Assembly (NCBI RefSeq): GCF_000787855.1
Contig: NZ_BBPQ01000008.1
Span: forward strand, 135,732 to 199,731
Source of the DNA: Streptacidiphilus anmyonensis
GTDB lineage: Bacteria; Actinomycetota; Actinomycetes; Streptomycetales; Streptomycetaceae
Direction: 5' to 3'
Length of the DNA: 64,000 bases
Shown piece after piece: positions 8,784 through 18,157 of this stretch (its first letter is position 1; every line of letters begins with the position of its first letter). The notes under the pieces were generated by a model. The model had not been told where the DNA came from, did not search any database, and was given only the letters and a program-made list of their open reading frames with translations. The translations under genes and the position numbers were made by a program.

Positions 8784-9749
8784 ATGAGCCGAACCGCGCC
8801 GGGCGCCGCCGCTGCGCCCACGCTGATGCTGCTGGACTCCGCCAGCCTCTACTACCGCGCCTACTTCGGCGTGCCCGACTCGGTCCGCTCCCCGCAGGGC
8901 GAGCCGGTCAACGCGGTGCGCGGCCTGCTCGACTTCATCGCCCGGCTCGTCGCGGACCACGCCCCCGACCAGCTCGTGGCCTGCATGGACGCGGACTGGC
9001 GCCCCCAGTGGCGGGTCGACCTCATCCCCAGCTACAAGACCCACCGCGTCGCCGAGGACCCGGCCCTCGCCGAGGCCGGGGAGGAGGAGACCCCGGACAG
9101 CCTCTCCCCGCAGATCCCCGTCATCACCGCCGTCCTCGACGCCCTCGGCATCGCCCGCGTCGGCGTCCCGGGCTACGAGGCGGACGACGTCATCGGCTCC
9201 TTCACCGCGCGTGCCGCCGGCCCCGTCGACGTCGTCACCGGCGACCGGGATCTCTTCCAACTCGTCGACGACGCCCGCCAGGTGCGCGTGCTGTATCCGC
9301 TCAAGGGCGTCGGCACCCTCCAACTGACCGACGACGCCCTGCTGATGGAGAAGTACGCGGTGGCCGGCGCCCAGTACGCCGACCTCGCCGCCCTGCGCGG
9401 CGACCCGAGCGACGGCCTTCCCGGCGTCCCCGGCGTCGGCGAGAAGACCGCCGCCAAGCTGCTCACCCAGTTCGGCGACCTCGCCGGCATCCAGGCCGCC
9501 GCCCTCGACCCCGCCGCCAAGCTCACCCCGACCCAGCGCAAGCGCATCATCGAGGCCGCCGACTACCTCGCCGTCGCCCCCGAGGTCGTCCGCGTCGCCA
9601 CCGACATCCGCCTCCCCGACGTCGACCCGACCCTGCCCACCGAGCCCCTCGACCCGATGGCCCTGGAGTCCCTCGCCTCCCGCTGGGGCCTCGGCAGCTC
9701 CCTCCAACGCGTCGTCGACGCCCTCGCGCAGCACGGAAAGCACAGCTGA
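8784..9749 (+). CDS. 5'-3' exonuclease, stand-alone FEN/PIN-like domain
   Basis: This 321-aa protein matches the free-standing form of the Pol I 5'-nuclease domain. The metal-binding acidic residues are in LLDSAS (near 17), CMDADWR (near 75), YEADDVIG (near 133) and TGDRDLFQ (near 153). The helix-hairpin-helix DNA-binding loop [13 protein letters not shown] is near residue 213. It should remove flaps or RNA primers from the 5' end of DNA. It starts at the ATG at 8784, with a weak ribosome-binding site. An NAD-dependent DNA ligase follows 41 bp downstream, so the two may act together in gap repair. Confidence 0.92.
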   Translation: MSRTAPGAAAAPTLMLLDSASLYYRAYFGVPDSVRSPQGEPVNAVRGLLDFIARLVADHAPDQLVACMDADWRPQWRVDLIPSYKTHRVAEDPALAEAGEEETPDSLSPQIPVITAVLDALGIARVGVPGYEADDVIGSFTARAAGPVDVVTGDRDLFQLVDDARQVRVLYPLKGVGTLQLTDDALLMEKYAVAGAQYADLAALRGDPSDGLPGVPGVGEKTAAKLLTQFGDLAGIQAAALDPAAKLTPTQRKRIIEAADYLAVAPEVVRVATDIRLPDVDPTLPTEPLDPMALESLASRWGLGSSLQRVVDALAQHGKHS

Positions 9750-9790
9750 CGAACCCGCCGCCGACGGCGCTGTCAGTGGCAGTCACCACA

Positions 9791-11935
9791 ATGAGCAGCA
9801 TGACGAAGCCTTCCGTATCCGCGCCCGCTGTCGACCTTGCCGATGAGGCCGCCTACCTTGACGCCGTCGCGCAGGCACGGAAGGCCGCCGACGCCTACTA
9901 CGGCTCCGGCGAGTCGGGCATGGACGACGACGCCTACGACCGGCTGCTGCGCGGCATCACCGCCTGGGAGGACGCGCACCCGGGGCAGATCGCGGCCGGC
10001 TCCCCGTCCCAGCAGGTCGCAGCGGGCGTGACCACAGGCGACGTCGCCCACACCGTGCCGATGCTGAGCCTGGGCAACGTCTTCTCCGGCGAGGAGCTCT
10101 CCGCCTGGGCCGGGTCCCTGGAACGACGGCTGGGCGGGGAGGCGGTGGCCGGCTGGGCCGTCGAGCCCAAGCTCGACGGCGTCGCCCTGGCGGCCCGCTA
10201 CCGCGACGGCCGACTGGTGCAGCTGGTCACCCGCGGCGACGGGACCACCGGCGAGGACGTCTCCCACGCCATCGACGACATCACCGGCCTCCCGACGACC
10301 CTGAGCGAGCCGCTCACGATCGAGGTCCGCGGCGAAGTCCTCATGACAGAAGCCCAGTTCACCGCCGCCAACGAGCAGCGGACCACGCACGGAGCCACGG
10401 CCTTCGCCAACCGCCGCAACGCCTCCTCGGGCTCGCTGCGCGCCAAGGACCGGGCCTACCGGATCGCGCAGACCTTCTTCGCCTACGCCGCGCTGACGGA
10501 CACCGAGCACACCAGCGACCCCACCCTCGCCGGGCTCACGCACACCCGGCTCATCGCCCGCCTCACCGCCCTCGGCCTGGGAACCACGTCCGGCACGCCC
10601 GTCGCCACGACGGCCTGCACGACCCTGGACGACGTGATGGAGCGGGTGCGTCAGATCGGCGCCCTGCGCGCGGAGCTCGACTTCGAACTCGACGGAGCCG
10701 TGGTCAAGGCCGACGGCCCCGCCGACCAGGGCCGGGCGGGCACGGGCTCGCGGACTCCGCACTGGGCGACCGCCTTCAAGTTCCCGGCCGCCCAGAAGAT
10801 CACCGTGCTCCGCGCCGTGGAGTGGAGTGTGGGCCGCACCGGGGTGATCGCCCCGCGCGCCGTCCTCGACCCCGTCGACGTCGCCGGCACCACCATCACC
10901 TACGCCACCCTGCACAACCCGGCCGACATCACCCGCCGCGGCCTGATGCTCGGAGACCACGTCACCGTCTACCGCGCCGGCGAGGTCATCCCTCGCGTCG
11001 AAGGGGCGGTCACCAGTCTGCGCACGGGCGACGAGCAGCCGATCGCCTTCCCCGAACGCTGCCCGCGCTGCGGCTCGGACATCGACCGCAGCCAGGAGCG
11101 CTGGCGCTGCGCGCGCGGACGTGCCTGCGGCCAGGTCGAGGCCATCCGCTACGCCGTCGCCCGCGACGCGCTCGACGTCGACGGCCTCGGCGAGAAGATC
11201 ATCGTCCAACTCGTCGACAGGAACCTGATCGAGGACTTCGCCGACCTGTTCACCCTCACCCGCGACCAGCTGCTCACCCTGGATCGCATGGGCGACAAGA
11301 GCGCCGACAATCTGCTGGCCGCCATCGAGACGGCGAAGACCAAGCCGCTCAACCGCGTCTTCTGTGCCCTCGGCGTCCTCGGCACCGGCCGCTCCATGTC
11401 GCTGCGCATCGCCGCGCACTTCGGCTCCATGCAGGCCGTCCGCGCCGCCGACGCGGTCGCCCTGGAGCAGGTCGACGGGATCGGCGGCGAGAAAGCCCCC
11501 GTCATCGTGGCGGAGCTGGCCGAGCTCGCCCCGCTCGTCGACAAGCTCGTCGCCGCAGGCGTGAACATGGAGCAGCCCGGCTTCGTCCCGCCCGCTCCCG
11601 CAGACCCCGATGCCGACGCGGAGGCGGAGACGCAGACGGAGACGCAGGCGCAGACGCAGACGAGCGCCGAGAAGGGAGGCGCGCTGCCGTTGGCCGGGAT
11701 GACCGTGGTGGTGACGGGCGGGATGACCGGGCCGCTCGCGGACCTCTCCCGCACCGAGATGAGCGAACTGATCACCCGGGCAGGAGGCCGCGCGTCCTCC
11801 AGCGTCTCCGCCCGCACCCACCTCGTCGTCGCCGGAGACAAGGCCGGCAGCAAGCTCGACAAGGCAAAGGCCCTGGGCATCGAAACCCTCACACCCGAGG
11901 AGTTCGCCCAGCGCCTCGCTGATCTCACCAGCTGA
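9791..11935 (+). CDS. ligA: NAD-dependent DNA ligase LigA
   Basis: This 714-aa ligase has all LigA domains: domain Ia with the NMN-binding YY and D residues (15-60), the adenylation domain with the active Lys (about 127) in VEPKLDG, the OB fold, a four-Cys zinc finger near 424 (CPRC...CARGRAC), a helix-hairpin-helix region (470-590) and a C-terminal BRCT domain (about 635-712). A Gln/Thr/Glu-rich spacer of hexamer-like repeats precedes the BRCT. The start could be 9791 or the ATG at 9800. It overlaps the convergent endonuclease-family gene by 11 bp. Streptomycetes often carry more than one NAD ligase; whether this is the essential one cannot be told here. Confidence 0.95.
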   Translation: MSSMTKPSVSAPAVDLADEAAYLDAVAQARKAADAYYGSGESGMDDDAYDRLLRGITAWEDAHPGQIAAGSPSQQVAAGVTTGDVAHTVPMLSLGNVFSGEELSAWAGSLERRLGGEAVAGWAVEPKLDGVALAARYRDGRLVQLVTRGDGTTGEDVSHAIDDITGLPTTLSEPLTIEVRGEVLMTEAQFTAANEQRTTHGATAFANRRNASSGSLRAKDRAYRIAQTFFAYAALTDTEHTSDPTLAGLTHTRLIARLTALGLGTTSGTPVATTACTTLDDVMERVRQIGALRAELDFELDGAVVKADGPADQGRAGTGSRTPHWATAFKFPAAQKITVLRAVEWSVGRTGVIAPRAVLDPVDVAGTTITYATLHNPADITRRGLMLGDHVTVYRAGEVIPRVEGAVTSLRTGDEQPIAFPERCPRCGSDIDRSQERWRCARGRACGQVEAIRYAVARDALDVDGLGEKIIVQLVDRNLIEDFADLFTLTRDQLLTLDRMGDKSADNLLAAIETAKTKPLNRVFCALGVLGTGRSMSLRIAAHFGSMQAVRAADAVALEQVDGIGGEKAPVIVAELAELAPLVDKLVAAGVNMEQPGFVPPAPADPDADAEAETQTETQAQTQTSAEKGGALPLAGMTVVVTGGMTGPLADLSRTEMSELITRAGGRASSSVSARTHLVVAGDKAGSKLDKAKALGIETLTPEEFAQRLADLTS

Positions 11936-13040
11936 TCGCGGCCGCCACCGGCAGGTGGTCGCTGCCGTCGGCCGGCAGGACGCGCGAGCTCTTCGGTGTG
12001 ACGCCGCGGACCAGGATCTGGTCGATCCGCACCACCGGGAACTGCGCCGGCCAGGTGAAGCCGAAGCCGTCCCCGGCCGTGGCCTGGGTCGAGTGGAGCT
12101 GTGCGGTGAGCGCGGCGAGCGCCCGGTCGTCCGTGGTGCCGTTGAGGTCGCCGAGCAGCACGACCCGGCGACTCGGATCGGCGGCGATCGCCCTGCCGAG
12201 CGCCTGCGCGCCGATGTTCCGCGAGACTGTCCAGTAGCCGCCCCTGGGCATCAGGCGGACGGACCCCAGATGGGCCACGTACACGGTCAGCGGCCCGTGG
12301 TCGGTGGCCACGGTGGTGCGCAGCGCACGGTTCGCGGCCGCCTTCCTGTCGGCGGCCTTGGTCGCCGCCAGAGGCCCGTAGTCCACGATGTCGATCTGCT
12401 GGGTGTCCGACAACGGCAGCTTGCTCCACAGTCCGACCGTGCCCTGGACCGTGCGGTAGGGGTACGTTCCCGCCAAGCCCTTCTCGTACAGCGGCGCCGA
12501 CTGCGGGGTCAGCTCCACCAGAGCCAGCACCGTCGCGCCGGAGGCGGCCAGGTCGCGTGCGGTGCGGGCCGGGTCGGGATTGCCGGCGTTGACGTTCTGC
12601 TCGGCGACGGTGAGGTCGCCGCCCGGGCGGGCCTTGTCCTCGAGCAGCCCGCCGAAGAGGTTCAACCACACCAGGACCGGCAGCAGCAGCGCGACCAGCG
12701 CGGAGGCGGAGCGGCGCCACAGCGCCGCCGCCAGCAGCACCGGGACGCAGACGCCGAACCACGGCAGCAGGGTCTCCACCAGGCTGCCGAGGTTCCCGCT
12801 CCACCGGTTGGGGATCTCCGCGTGCAGCAGCATGAGCAGCCCGAGCAGCAACGCCGACGCCACGAGCAGCTTGCCGCGCTTCCAGGGCTCCGGCCGCGAG
12901 ACGGTGCGTACCGCACGGCGGACGCGGGCACGCCGGCCCCCGCCGCCGGTCTCCGGATTGACTGTCTCCGAGGCGCCTGTCTCCGAGGCGTCTGTCTCCG
13001 AGGCTTCTGTCGTCCGTGCTGATGGCAGGGGGTGGCTCAT
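11925..13040 (-). CDS. Endonuclease/exonuclease/phosphatase family membrane protein
   Basis: This 371-aa protein has a hydrophilic N-terminus, three membrane helices (about residues 57-75, 90-108 and 112-130) and a C-terminal metal-dependent EEP domain outside the membrane. EEP hallmarks are EQNVN near 146, VELTP near 175, the GDLNGT motif near 307 and the terminal SDHLPV motif. The topology is that of actinobacterial EEP membrane proteins of unknown substrate. The N-terminus carries a 15-bp tandem repeat encoding the (T/S)ET/AS stretch. The start ATG lacks a strong ribosome-binding site. It is convergent with ligA, overlapping its end, and divergent from the two-component system. Confidence 0.85.
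   Translation of the reverse strand: MSHPLPSARTTEASETDASETGASETVNPETGGGGRRARVRRAVRTVSRPEPWKRGKLLVASALLLGLLMLLHAEIPNRWSGNLGSLVETLLPWFGVCVPVLLAAALWRRSASALVALLLPVLVWLNLFGGLLEDKARPGGDLTVAEQNVNAGNPDPARTARDLAASGATVLALVELTPQSAPLYEKGLAGTYPYRTVQGTVGLWSKLPLSDTQQIDIVDYGPLAATKAADRKAAANRALRTTVATDHGPLTVYVAHLGSVRLMPRGGYWTVSRNIGAQALGRAIAADPSRRVVLLGDLNGTTDDRALAALTAQLHSTQATAGDGFGFTWPAQFPVVRIDQILVRGVTPKSSRVLPADGSDHLPVAAAISW
12962..13011. repeat. 15-bp tandem repeat in the EEP gene N-terminus
   Basis: Three and a part copies of a TGTCTCCGAGGCGxC unit lie head to tail and encode a repeated SET-x-A peptide. Such in-frame repeats change copy number readily between strains. Confidence 0.6.
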
Positions 13041-13072
13041 GCCACCAGTCGACGCGAGGCGGTGTTGTCGGG

Positions 13073-13094
13073 ACGTATGGGATTCCCGATACGT
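13073..13094. promoter_or_regulatory. Candidate operator of the two-component genes
   Basis: ACGTAT (13073-13078) and ATACGT (13089-13094) form a dyad with inner GGG/CCC, in the divergent gap of 87 bp. A TAGCAT -10-like hexamer sits at 13115-13120, 7 bp before the response regulator ATG, so the transcript may have a very short leader. Confidence 0.4.
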
Positions 13095-13127
13095 CGACGA
13101 TATGCGCCGACTCGTAGCATCGAGTGC

Positions 13128-13841
13128 ATGCGCGTGCTGATCGTCGAGGACGAACCCTTTCTGGCCGAGGCCGTCCGCGACGGCCTGCGCCTGGAGGCGA
13201 TCGCGGCCGACATCGCGGGTGACGGCGACACCGCCCTGGAGCTGCTCGGCGTCAACGCCTACGACATCGCCGTCCTCGACCGCGACATCCCCGGGCTGTC
13301 CGGTGACGAGATCGCCAGGCGCATCGTCGCCTCGGGCAGCGGCATGCCGATCCTCATGCTCACCGCGGCCGACCGCCTCGACGACAAGGCCTCCGGTTTC
13401 GAGCTCGGCGCGGACGACTACCTCACCAAGCCCTTCGAACTCCAGGAGCTCGCGCTCAGGCTCCGTGCGCTCGACCGCAGGCGCGCCCACAGCCGACCGC
13501 CCGTGCGGGAGATCGCGGGCCTGCGGCTGGACCCCTTCCGCCGCGAGGTCTACCGGGACGGCCGCTACGTCGCGCTCACCCGGAAGCAGTTCGCCGTGCT
13601 CGAGGTCCTCGTCGCCGCGGAGGGCGGCATCGTCAGCGCCGAGGAGCTGCTGGAACGCGCGTGGGACGAGAACGCCGACCCCTTCACCAACGCCGTGCGC
13701 ATCACCGTCTCGGCGCTGCGCAAGCGTCTCGGTGAACCGTGGATCATCGCCACCGTGCCGGGCGTCGGATACCGCATCGACCGCACCGACCGCACCGACG
13801 CACCACCCGGACCCGGGCGGGAACGGAGCGGACGTGGATAG
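13128..13841 (+). CDS. OmpR/PhoB family response regulator
   Basis: This 237-aa regulator has a receiver domain (1-115) with the acidic pocket Glu7/Asp8, phosphoacceptor Asp51 in VLDRDIPG and Lys in TKPFE near 101. A C-terminal winged-helix DNA-binding domain (about 130-222) carries the WDENADPFTN recognition region and the GVGYRI end. It resembles the CutR-type branch found throughout Streptomyces. The stop overlaps the kinase start by 8 bp, so the pair is translationally coupled. Its target is unknown; a dyad upstream suggests autoregulation. Confidence 0.93.
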   Translation: MRVLIVEDEPFLAEAVRDGLRLEAIAADIAGDGDTALELLGVNAYDIAVLDRDIPGLSGDEIARRIVASGSGMPILMLTAADRLDDKASGFELGADDYLTKPFELQELALRLRALDRRRAHSRPPVREIAGLRLDPFRREVYRDGRYVALTRKQFAVLEVLVAAEGGIVSAEELLERAWDENADPFTNAVRITVSALRKRLGEPWIIATVPGVGYRIDRTDRTDAPPGPGRERSGRG

Positions 13842-14955
13842 GCGGCCGGGTCCGAGCGTCCGTCTGAGACTCACGCTCAGCTATGCCGGGTTCCTGATGC
13901 TGGCCGGTGCCCTGCTGCTCGCGGCCGTGTGGGTCTTCCTGCTCCGCTACGTCCCCGAGCGCGCTTTCATCGTCCCCGGCTCCACCGGCGCACCCATCAC
14001 CGCCGTCTTTCCCGTCCGGTCCAGCCTGCTGCACGTGTTCGCGCCGAGGGCGGCGGCGGTTCTGGCGTTCCTGCTGGCGTTCGGCCTCGTGGGAGGGTGG
14101 ATCCTCGCCGGCCGGATGCTCGCGCCGCTGTCCCGCGTCACCGACGCGACGCGCCTGGCCGCGACCGGGTCGCTCTCCCACCGGATCCGGCTGCCGGGCC
14201 GCAGGGACGAGTTCCGCGAACTCGCCGACGCCTTCGACACCATGCTGGCACGGCTCGAAGCCCACGTCGGCGAGCAGCGGAGGTTCGCCGCCGACGCCTC
14301 GCACGAGTTGCGCACGCCGCTGGCGATCTCGAAGGCCGTTCTCGACGTCGCCCGCGCCGATCCGGACCGCGACGTCGGCGAAGTCCTCGACCGCCTGCAC
14401 GCCGTCAACACCCGCGCGATCGACCTCACCGAGGCGCTGCTGCTGCTCAGCCGCGCGGAGCAGCGGTCCTTCCAGCGCGAGGACGTCGATCTGTCCCTGG
14501 TGGCCGAGGAGGCCGCCGAGACGCTGCTGCCCCTCGCGGAGAAGCGCGGCGTCGCCCTCGAGACCTGCGGCGAGATCACGCCCGTGCGCGGTTCGCACGC
14601 GCTCCTCCAGCAGCTGACCGTGAATCTGGTGCACAACGCGATCGTCCACAATCTGCCCGAGCAGGGCCTCGTGTGGGTGAGCACCGACGTCCGCGCTGAC
14701 GGCGGTGCGGTGCTCACCGTCGAGAACACGGGCGAGCGGGTGCCCCCGGAGCTGGCCGCGACGCTCACCGAGCCGTTCCGGCGGGGCACCGAGCGCGTGC
14801 ACAGCGACCACGCGGGCGTGGGCCTCGGCCTGGCCATCGTCCGGACCATCGCGCAGGCGCACGACGGAACGCTCACCGTCACCCCACGCCCCGTCGGCGG
14901 GCTCCGCGTCACCGTCGAGCTGCCCGCGGCCGACCCGCAGCGCGCGGATACGTGA
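13834..14955 (+). CDS. Sensor histidine kinase
   Basis: This 373-aa kinase has two membrane helices (about 12-36 and 65-88) flanking a short extracellular loop of about 30 residues, then a HAMP linker (90-140). The phosphoacceptor His (about 158) is in DASHELRTPL. The N box QLTVNLVHNAIVHN, the D/G1 region VENTGE and the G2 box GVGLGLAIV show an intact ATPase domain. The GTG start overlaps the response regulator and follows GGAACGGAG. The small sensor loop suggests sensing within the membrane or of a simple ligand. It is the cognate kinase of the preceding regulator. Confidence 0.93.
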   Translation: MDRRPGPSVRLRLTLSYAGFLMLAGALLLAAVWVFLLRYVPERAFIVPGSTGAPITAVFPVRSSLLHVFAPRAAAVLAFLLAFGLVGGWILAGRMLAPLSRVTDATRLAATGSLSHRIRLPGRRDEFRELADAFDTMLARLEAHVGEQRRFAADASHELRTPLAISKAVLDVARADPDRDVGEVLDRLHAVNTRAIDLTEALLLLSRAEQRSFQREDVDLSLVAEEAAETLLPLAEKRGVALETCGEITPVRGSHALLQQLTVNLVHNAIVHNLPEQGLVWVSTDVRADGGAVLTVENTGERVPPELAATLTEPFRRGTERVHSDHAGVGLGLAIVRTIAQAHDGTLTVTPRPVGGLRVTVELPAADPQRADT

Positions 14956-15000
14956 CGTCAGGTACCTCGACGTGACGACAGGAGACGGCAGCAGCCCGCC

Positions 15001-16068
15001 TCAGCCGCCGAGGGCGTGGACCATCGCGACGACGGCGCGCATCTGCGGGGCGGACTTGACCGCGAAGTCGGGTCCGTCGTAGCCGAACCAGTCCCAGCAG
15101 CCCTGCGGGTTGACGGGCAGGAGGCTCGAGATCGCCTGCGGGTAGAGGATCACGAGGTCGTTCGTGTCGGCGTAGGTGTCGAGGTTCCCGTGGTCGGCGA
15201 AGGCCGTGCCGAGCAGCTGCTGCGCGGAGAGGCAACCGTGCAGGGCGACGACCAGGCGGCACGGCGCGCCCGAGGCGCACGCGGGCGGGACGTAGAGCTG
15301 GCCGGTCGTGTCCATGGACAGGAAGGGTCCGTAGCCGCCCGGGACGTAGGCGTTCTGGTCGAAGTGGACGAGGGTCCCGCGCGGGGCGCCGGTGTTGGGC
15401 GGGTTCACCTGGCCGAGCCACGCGGTGAGCATCTCGCCCTCGGGATCGTCACCGCAGTCGTTGAGGAACGGCGGCGAGGTCAGCGGGCAGGGCACGACGC
15501 CGTCGGGCGTGGGCCAGGAGTGGCCGGCCGGGTCCCAGTCGTGAGTGGTCGTCACCGCGCCGAAGTGCCGGTAGAAGTCGACGCCCGCCGCGGAGACCAG
15601 CGGGTTGACGATCGGGTCCAGGGTGCCGTGGTAGGTGTAGACGGGCAGTCCGTCGAGGTTGGCGAGCGGGTCGATCAGGCCCTGCGCCGCCCAGGTCGCG
15701 GCCTGCCGTTCGAGCGTGCCGACGCCGAGTCCGAGATCGCAGGTGGCGAACTGGATCACGTCGCCCTGGCCGCAGTCGTAGGGCCCGGCCGCGATGACGC
15801 CGACGCCGCGGAAGGTGCCCGAGTAGGCGACCTGGAGCTGTGTGGCCATGAAACCGCCGGAGGAGACGCCGGTGACGTAGTCGGCGGTGATGTTCAGACG
15901 CGGCAACGGCGGCGCGTCGGCCTCGGCCCGCGTAGGCGCGGCGAGACCGAGGGTGGCCAGGGCCGCCGCCGCGAGGACGGCGGCCATCGTGCGCAGGCGC
16001 AAGCGGAGAGGGCGGACCGGGTGGGCAGGGCGGGCAGGGCTGAGCAGAGAGCGGAGCTTCCTTGGCAC
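15001..16068 (-). CDS. Secreted PHB-depolymerase-like esterase
   Basis: This 355-aa protein starts with an Arg-rich n-region and a hydrophobic stretch ending in ALA-type sites (about 28-46), a probable Sec signal peptide. The mature part is an alpha/beta hydrolase with nucleophile Ser69 in GVSSGG. It has a second conserved block with LHGCLSAQ and NPQGCWDWFGY, as in extracellular poly(3-hydroxybutyrate) depolymerases and related esterases. Cys pairs are consistent with export. The GTG start follows AAGGAG. It is divergent from a TetR regulator and an acyl-CoA dehydrogenase, with two palindromes between, so it is probably co-regulated with fatty acid or hydroxyalkanoate breakdown. Confidence 0.82.
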   Translation of the reverse strand: MPRKLRSLLSPARPAHPVRPLRLRLRTMAAVLAAAALATLGLAAPTRAEADAPPLPRLNITADYVTGVSSGGFMATQLQVAYSGTFRGVGVIAAGPYDCGQGDVIQFATCDLGLGVGTLERQAATWAAQGLIDPLANLDGLPVYTYHGTLDPIVNPLVSAAGVDFYRHFGAVTTTHDWDPAGHSWPTPDGVVPCPLTSPPFLNDCGDDPEGEMLTAWLGQVNPPNTGAPRGTLVHFDQNAYVPGGYGPFLSMDTTGQLYVPPACASGAPCRLVVALHGCLSAQQLLGTAFADHGNLDTYADTNDLVILYPQAISSLLPVNPQGCWDWFGYDGPDFAVKSAPQMRAVVAMVHALGG

Positions 16069-16105
16069 GCGGACTCCTTCGTCGCGGTTCCCGTGGACGC
16101 GTTCC

Positions 16106-16125
16106 AACCAATCGATTGATTGGTT
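16106..16125. promoter_or_regulatory. Palindrome 1 in the depolymerase/TetR gap
   Basis: AACCAATC-GATT-GATTGGTT is a perfect 8-bp dyad 38 bp upstream of the depolymerase start. It is a strong candidate site for the adjacent TetR regulator. Confidence 0.55.
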
Positions 16126-16169
16126 CTGCTGTTCGCCCGTTACCATCCGGCTTCCGCGCTACGGTGTCA

Positions 16170-16183
16170 ACCGATCGATCGGT
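16170..16183. promoter_or_regulatory. Palindrome 2 in the depolymerase/TetR gap
   Basis: ACCGATCGATCGGT is a 14-bp perfect palindrome 16 bp before the TetR start codon. It shares the xACC-GATCGAT-GG character of palindrome 1, suggesting two sites for one repressor, one for each divergent promoter. Confidence 0.5.
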
Positions 16184-16198
16184 GGGAACGGAGACGAC

Positions 16199-16908
16199 GT
16201 GGACGCACCCGGCTGGGAGTACCGGCGCGTGGTCGCGGTGGCGGCCGTGCTGCCGGTCGGCGTCACCCCGCCGGGCACCAAGGGGCGCATCCTGCGGGCC
16301 GGACTGGAACTCTTCGCCGAGGCCGGCTTCGCCGGCACCTCGATCCGGCGGATCGCCGCCGCCGTCGGCATCAACTCGGCCACCCTGTACGCGCACTACC
16401 CCTCCAAGGAGCACGTCCTGGCCGAGCTTGTCCGGATCGGGCACCAGGAGCTGCACGACCGCCTGAGCGAGGCCGTCGCACGAGCGGAGGACGACGGCGC
16501 CGCCGCGCGACTGACCGCGCTGGTGCGCGCCCATGTGCTGGTGCACACCGACTTCCCCCTCCTGGCCGTCGTCACCAACAGCGAACTGCACGCGCTGTCG
16601 CCCGAACTCGCCGCCCCGTCCCTCGAGTTGCGCACCGACTGTCGCCGCCTGCTGCTCGATGTCCTGGAACGCGGGTCCTGGGAGGGCGAGTTCGCCGTCG
16701 AGGACCTCCGCCTGGCTGCCACCGCGATCAGCGCGCTCGGCGTGCAGGTCGCACACTGGTTCGGTCCCGACCAGAGTTACGGCCGCGAGCAGGTCGCCGA
16801 CCAGTACGCGCGCTTCGCGCTGCGGATCGCCGAGGCCCGCGCCGCACCGGCGTCCCTCCCCGTCCATCCCGTCCATCCCCGCCGAACCGACGAACGCCCG
16901 GAGAGAGC

Positions 16909-16912
<4 letters not shown>
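16199..16912 (+). CDS. TetR/AcrR family transcriptional regulator
   Basis: This 237-aa regulator has an N-terminal helix-turn-helix (about 25-70) with FAEAGFAGTSIRRIAAAVGINSATLYAHYPSKE-type spacing, followed by an all-helical ligand domain. The GTG start is preceded by GGGAACGGAG. Its stop overlaps the start of an acyl-CoA dehydrogenase gene (ATGA), so the two form an operon. Two palindromes lie just upstream. Regulators of this arrangement usually sense an acyl-CoA and derepress fatty acid catabolism; that role is inferred. Confidence 0.9.
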
Positions 16913-18060
<1,148 letters not shown>

Positions 18061-18119
18061 CCTGTCAGATGTCTTTGGCACGTGCTAACTTCGCGCGCGA
18101 TGCACCGCTGAGATCGCGG

Positions 18120-18139
18120 GGCCGGCCGATCTGCCGGCC
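18120..18139. promoter_or_regulatory. Inverted repeat before the ATPase gene
   Basis: GGCCGGC and GCCGGCC flank a 6-bp centre, 18 bp before the GTG of the P-loop ATPase gene. It could be an operator, a terminator of the preceding gene, or a leader hairpin. A TAACTT -10-like hexamer lies upstream near 18087. Confidence 0.35.
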
Positions 18140-18157
18140 GCGAGGGGGAGAGCCAGG

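Noticed and set aside
9008..9790. A longer start for the DNA ligase that would overlap the exonuclease gene
   Set aside because: The extra part is Arg/Pro-rich shadow of the exonuclease frame. The ligase domain Ia begins right after the ATG at 9791.
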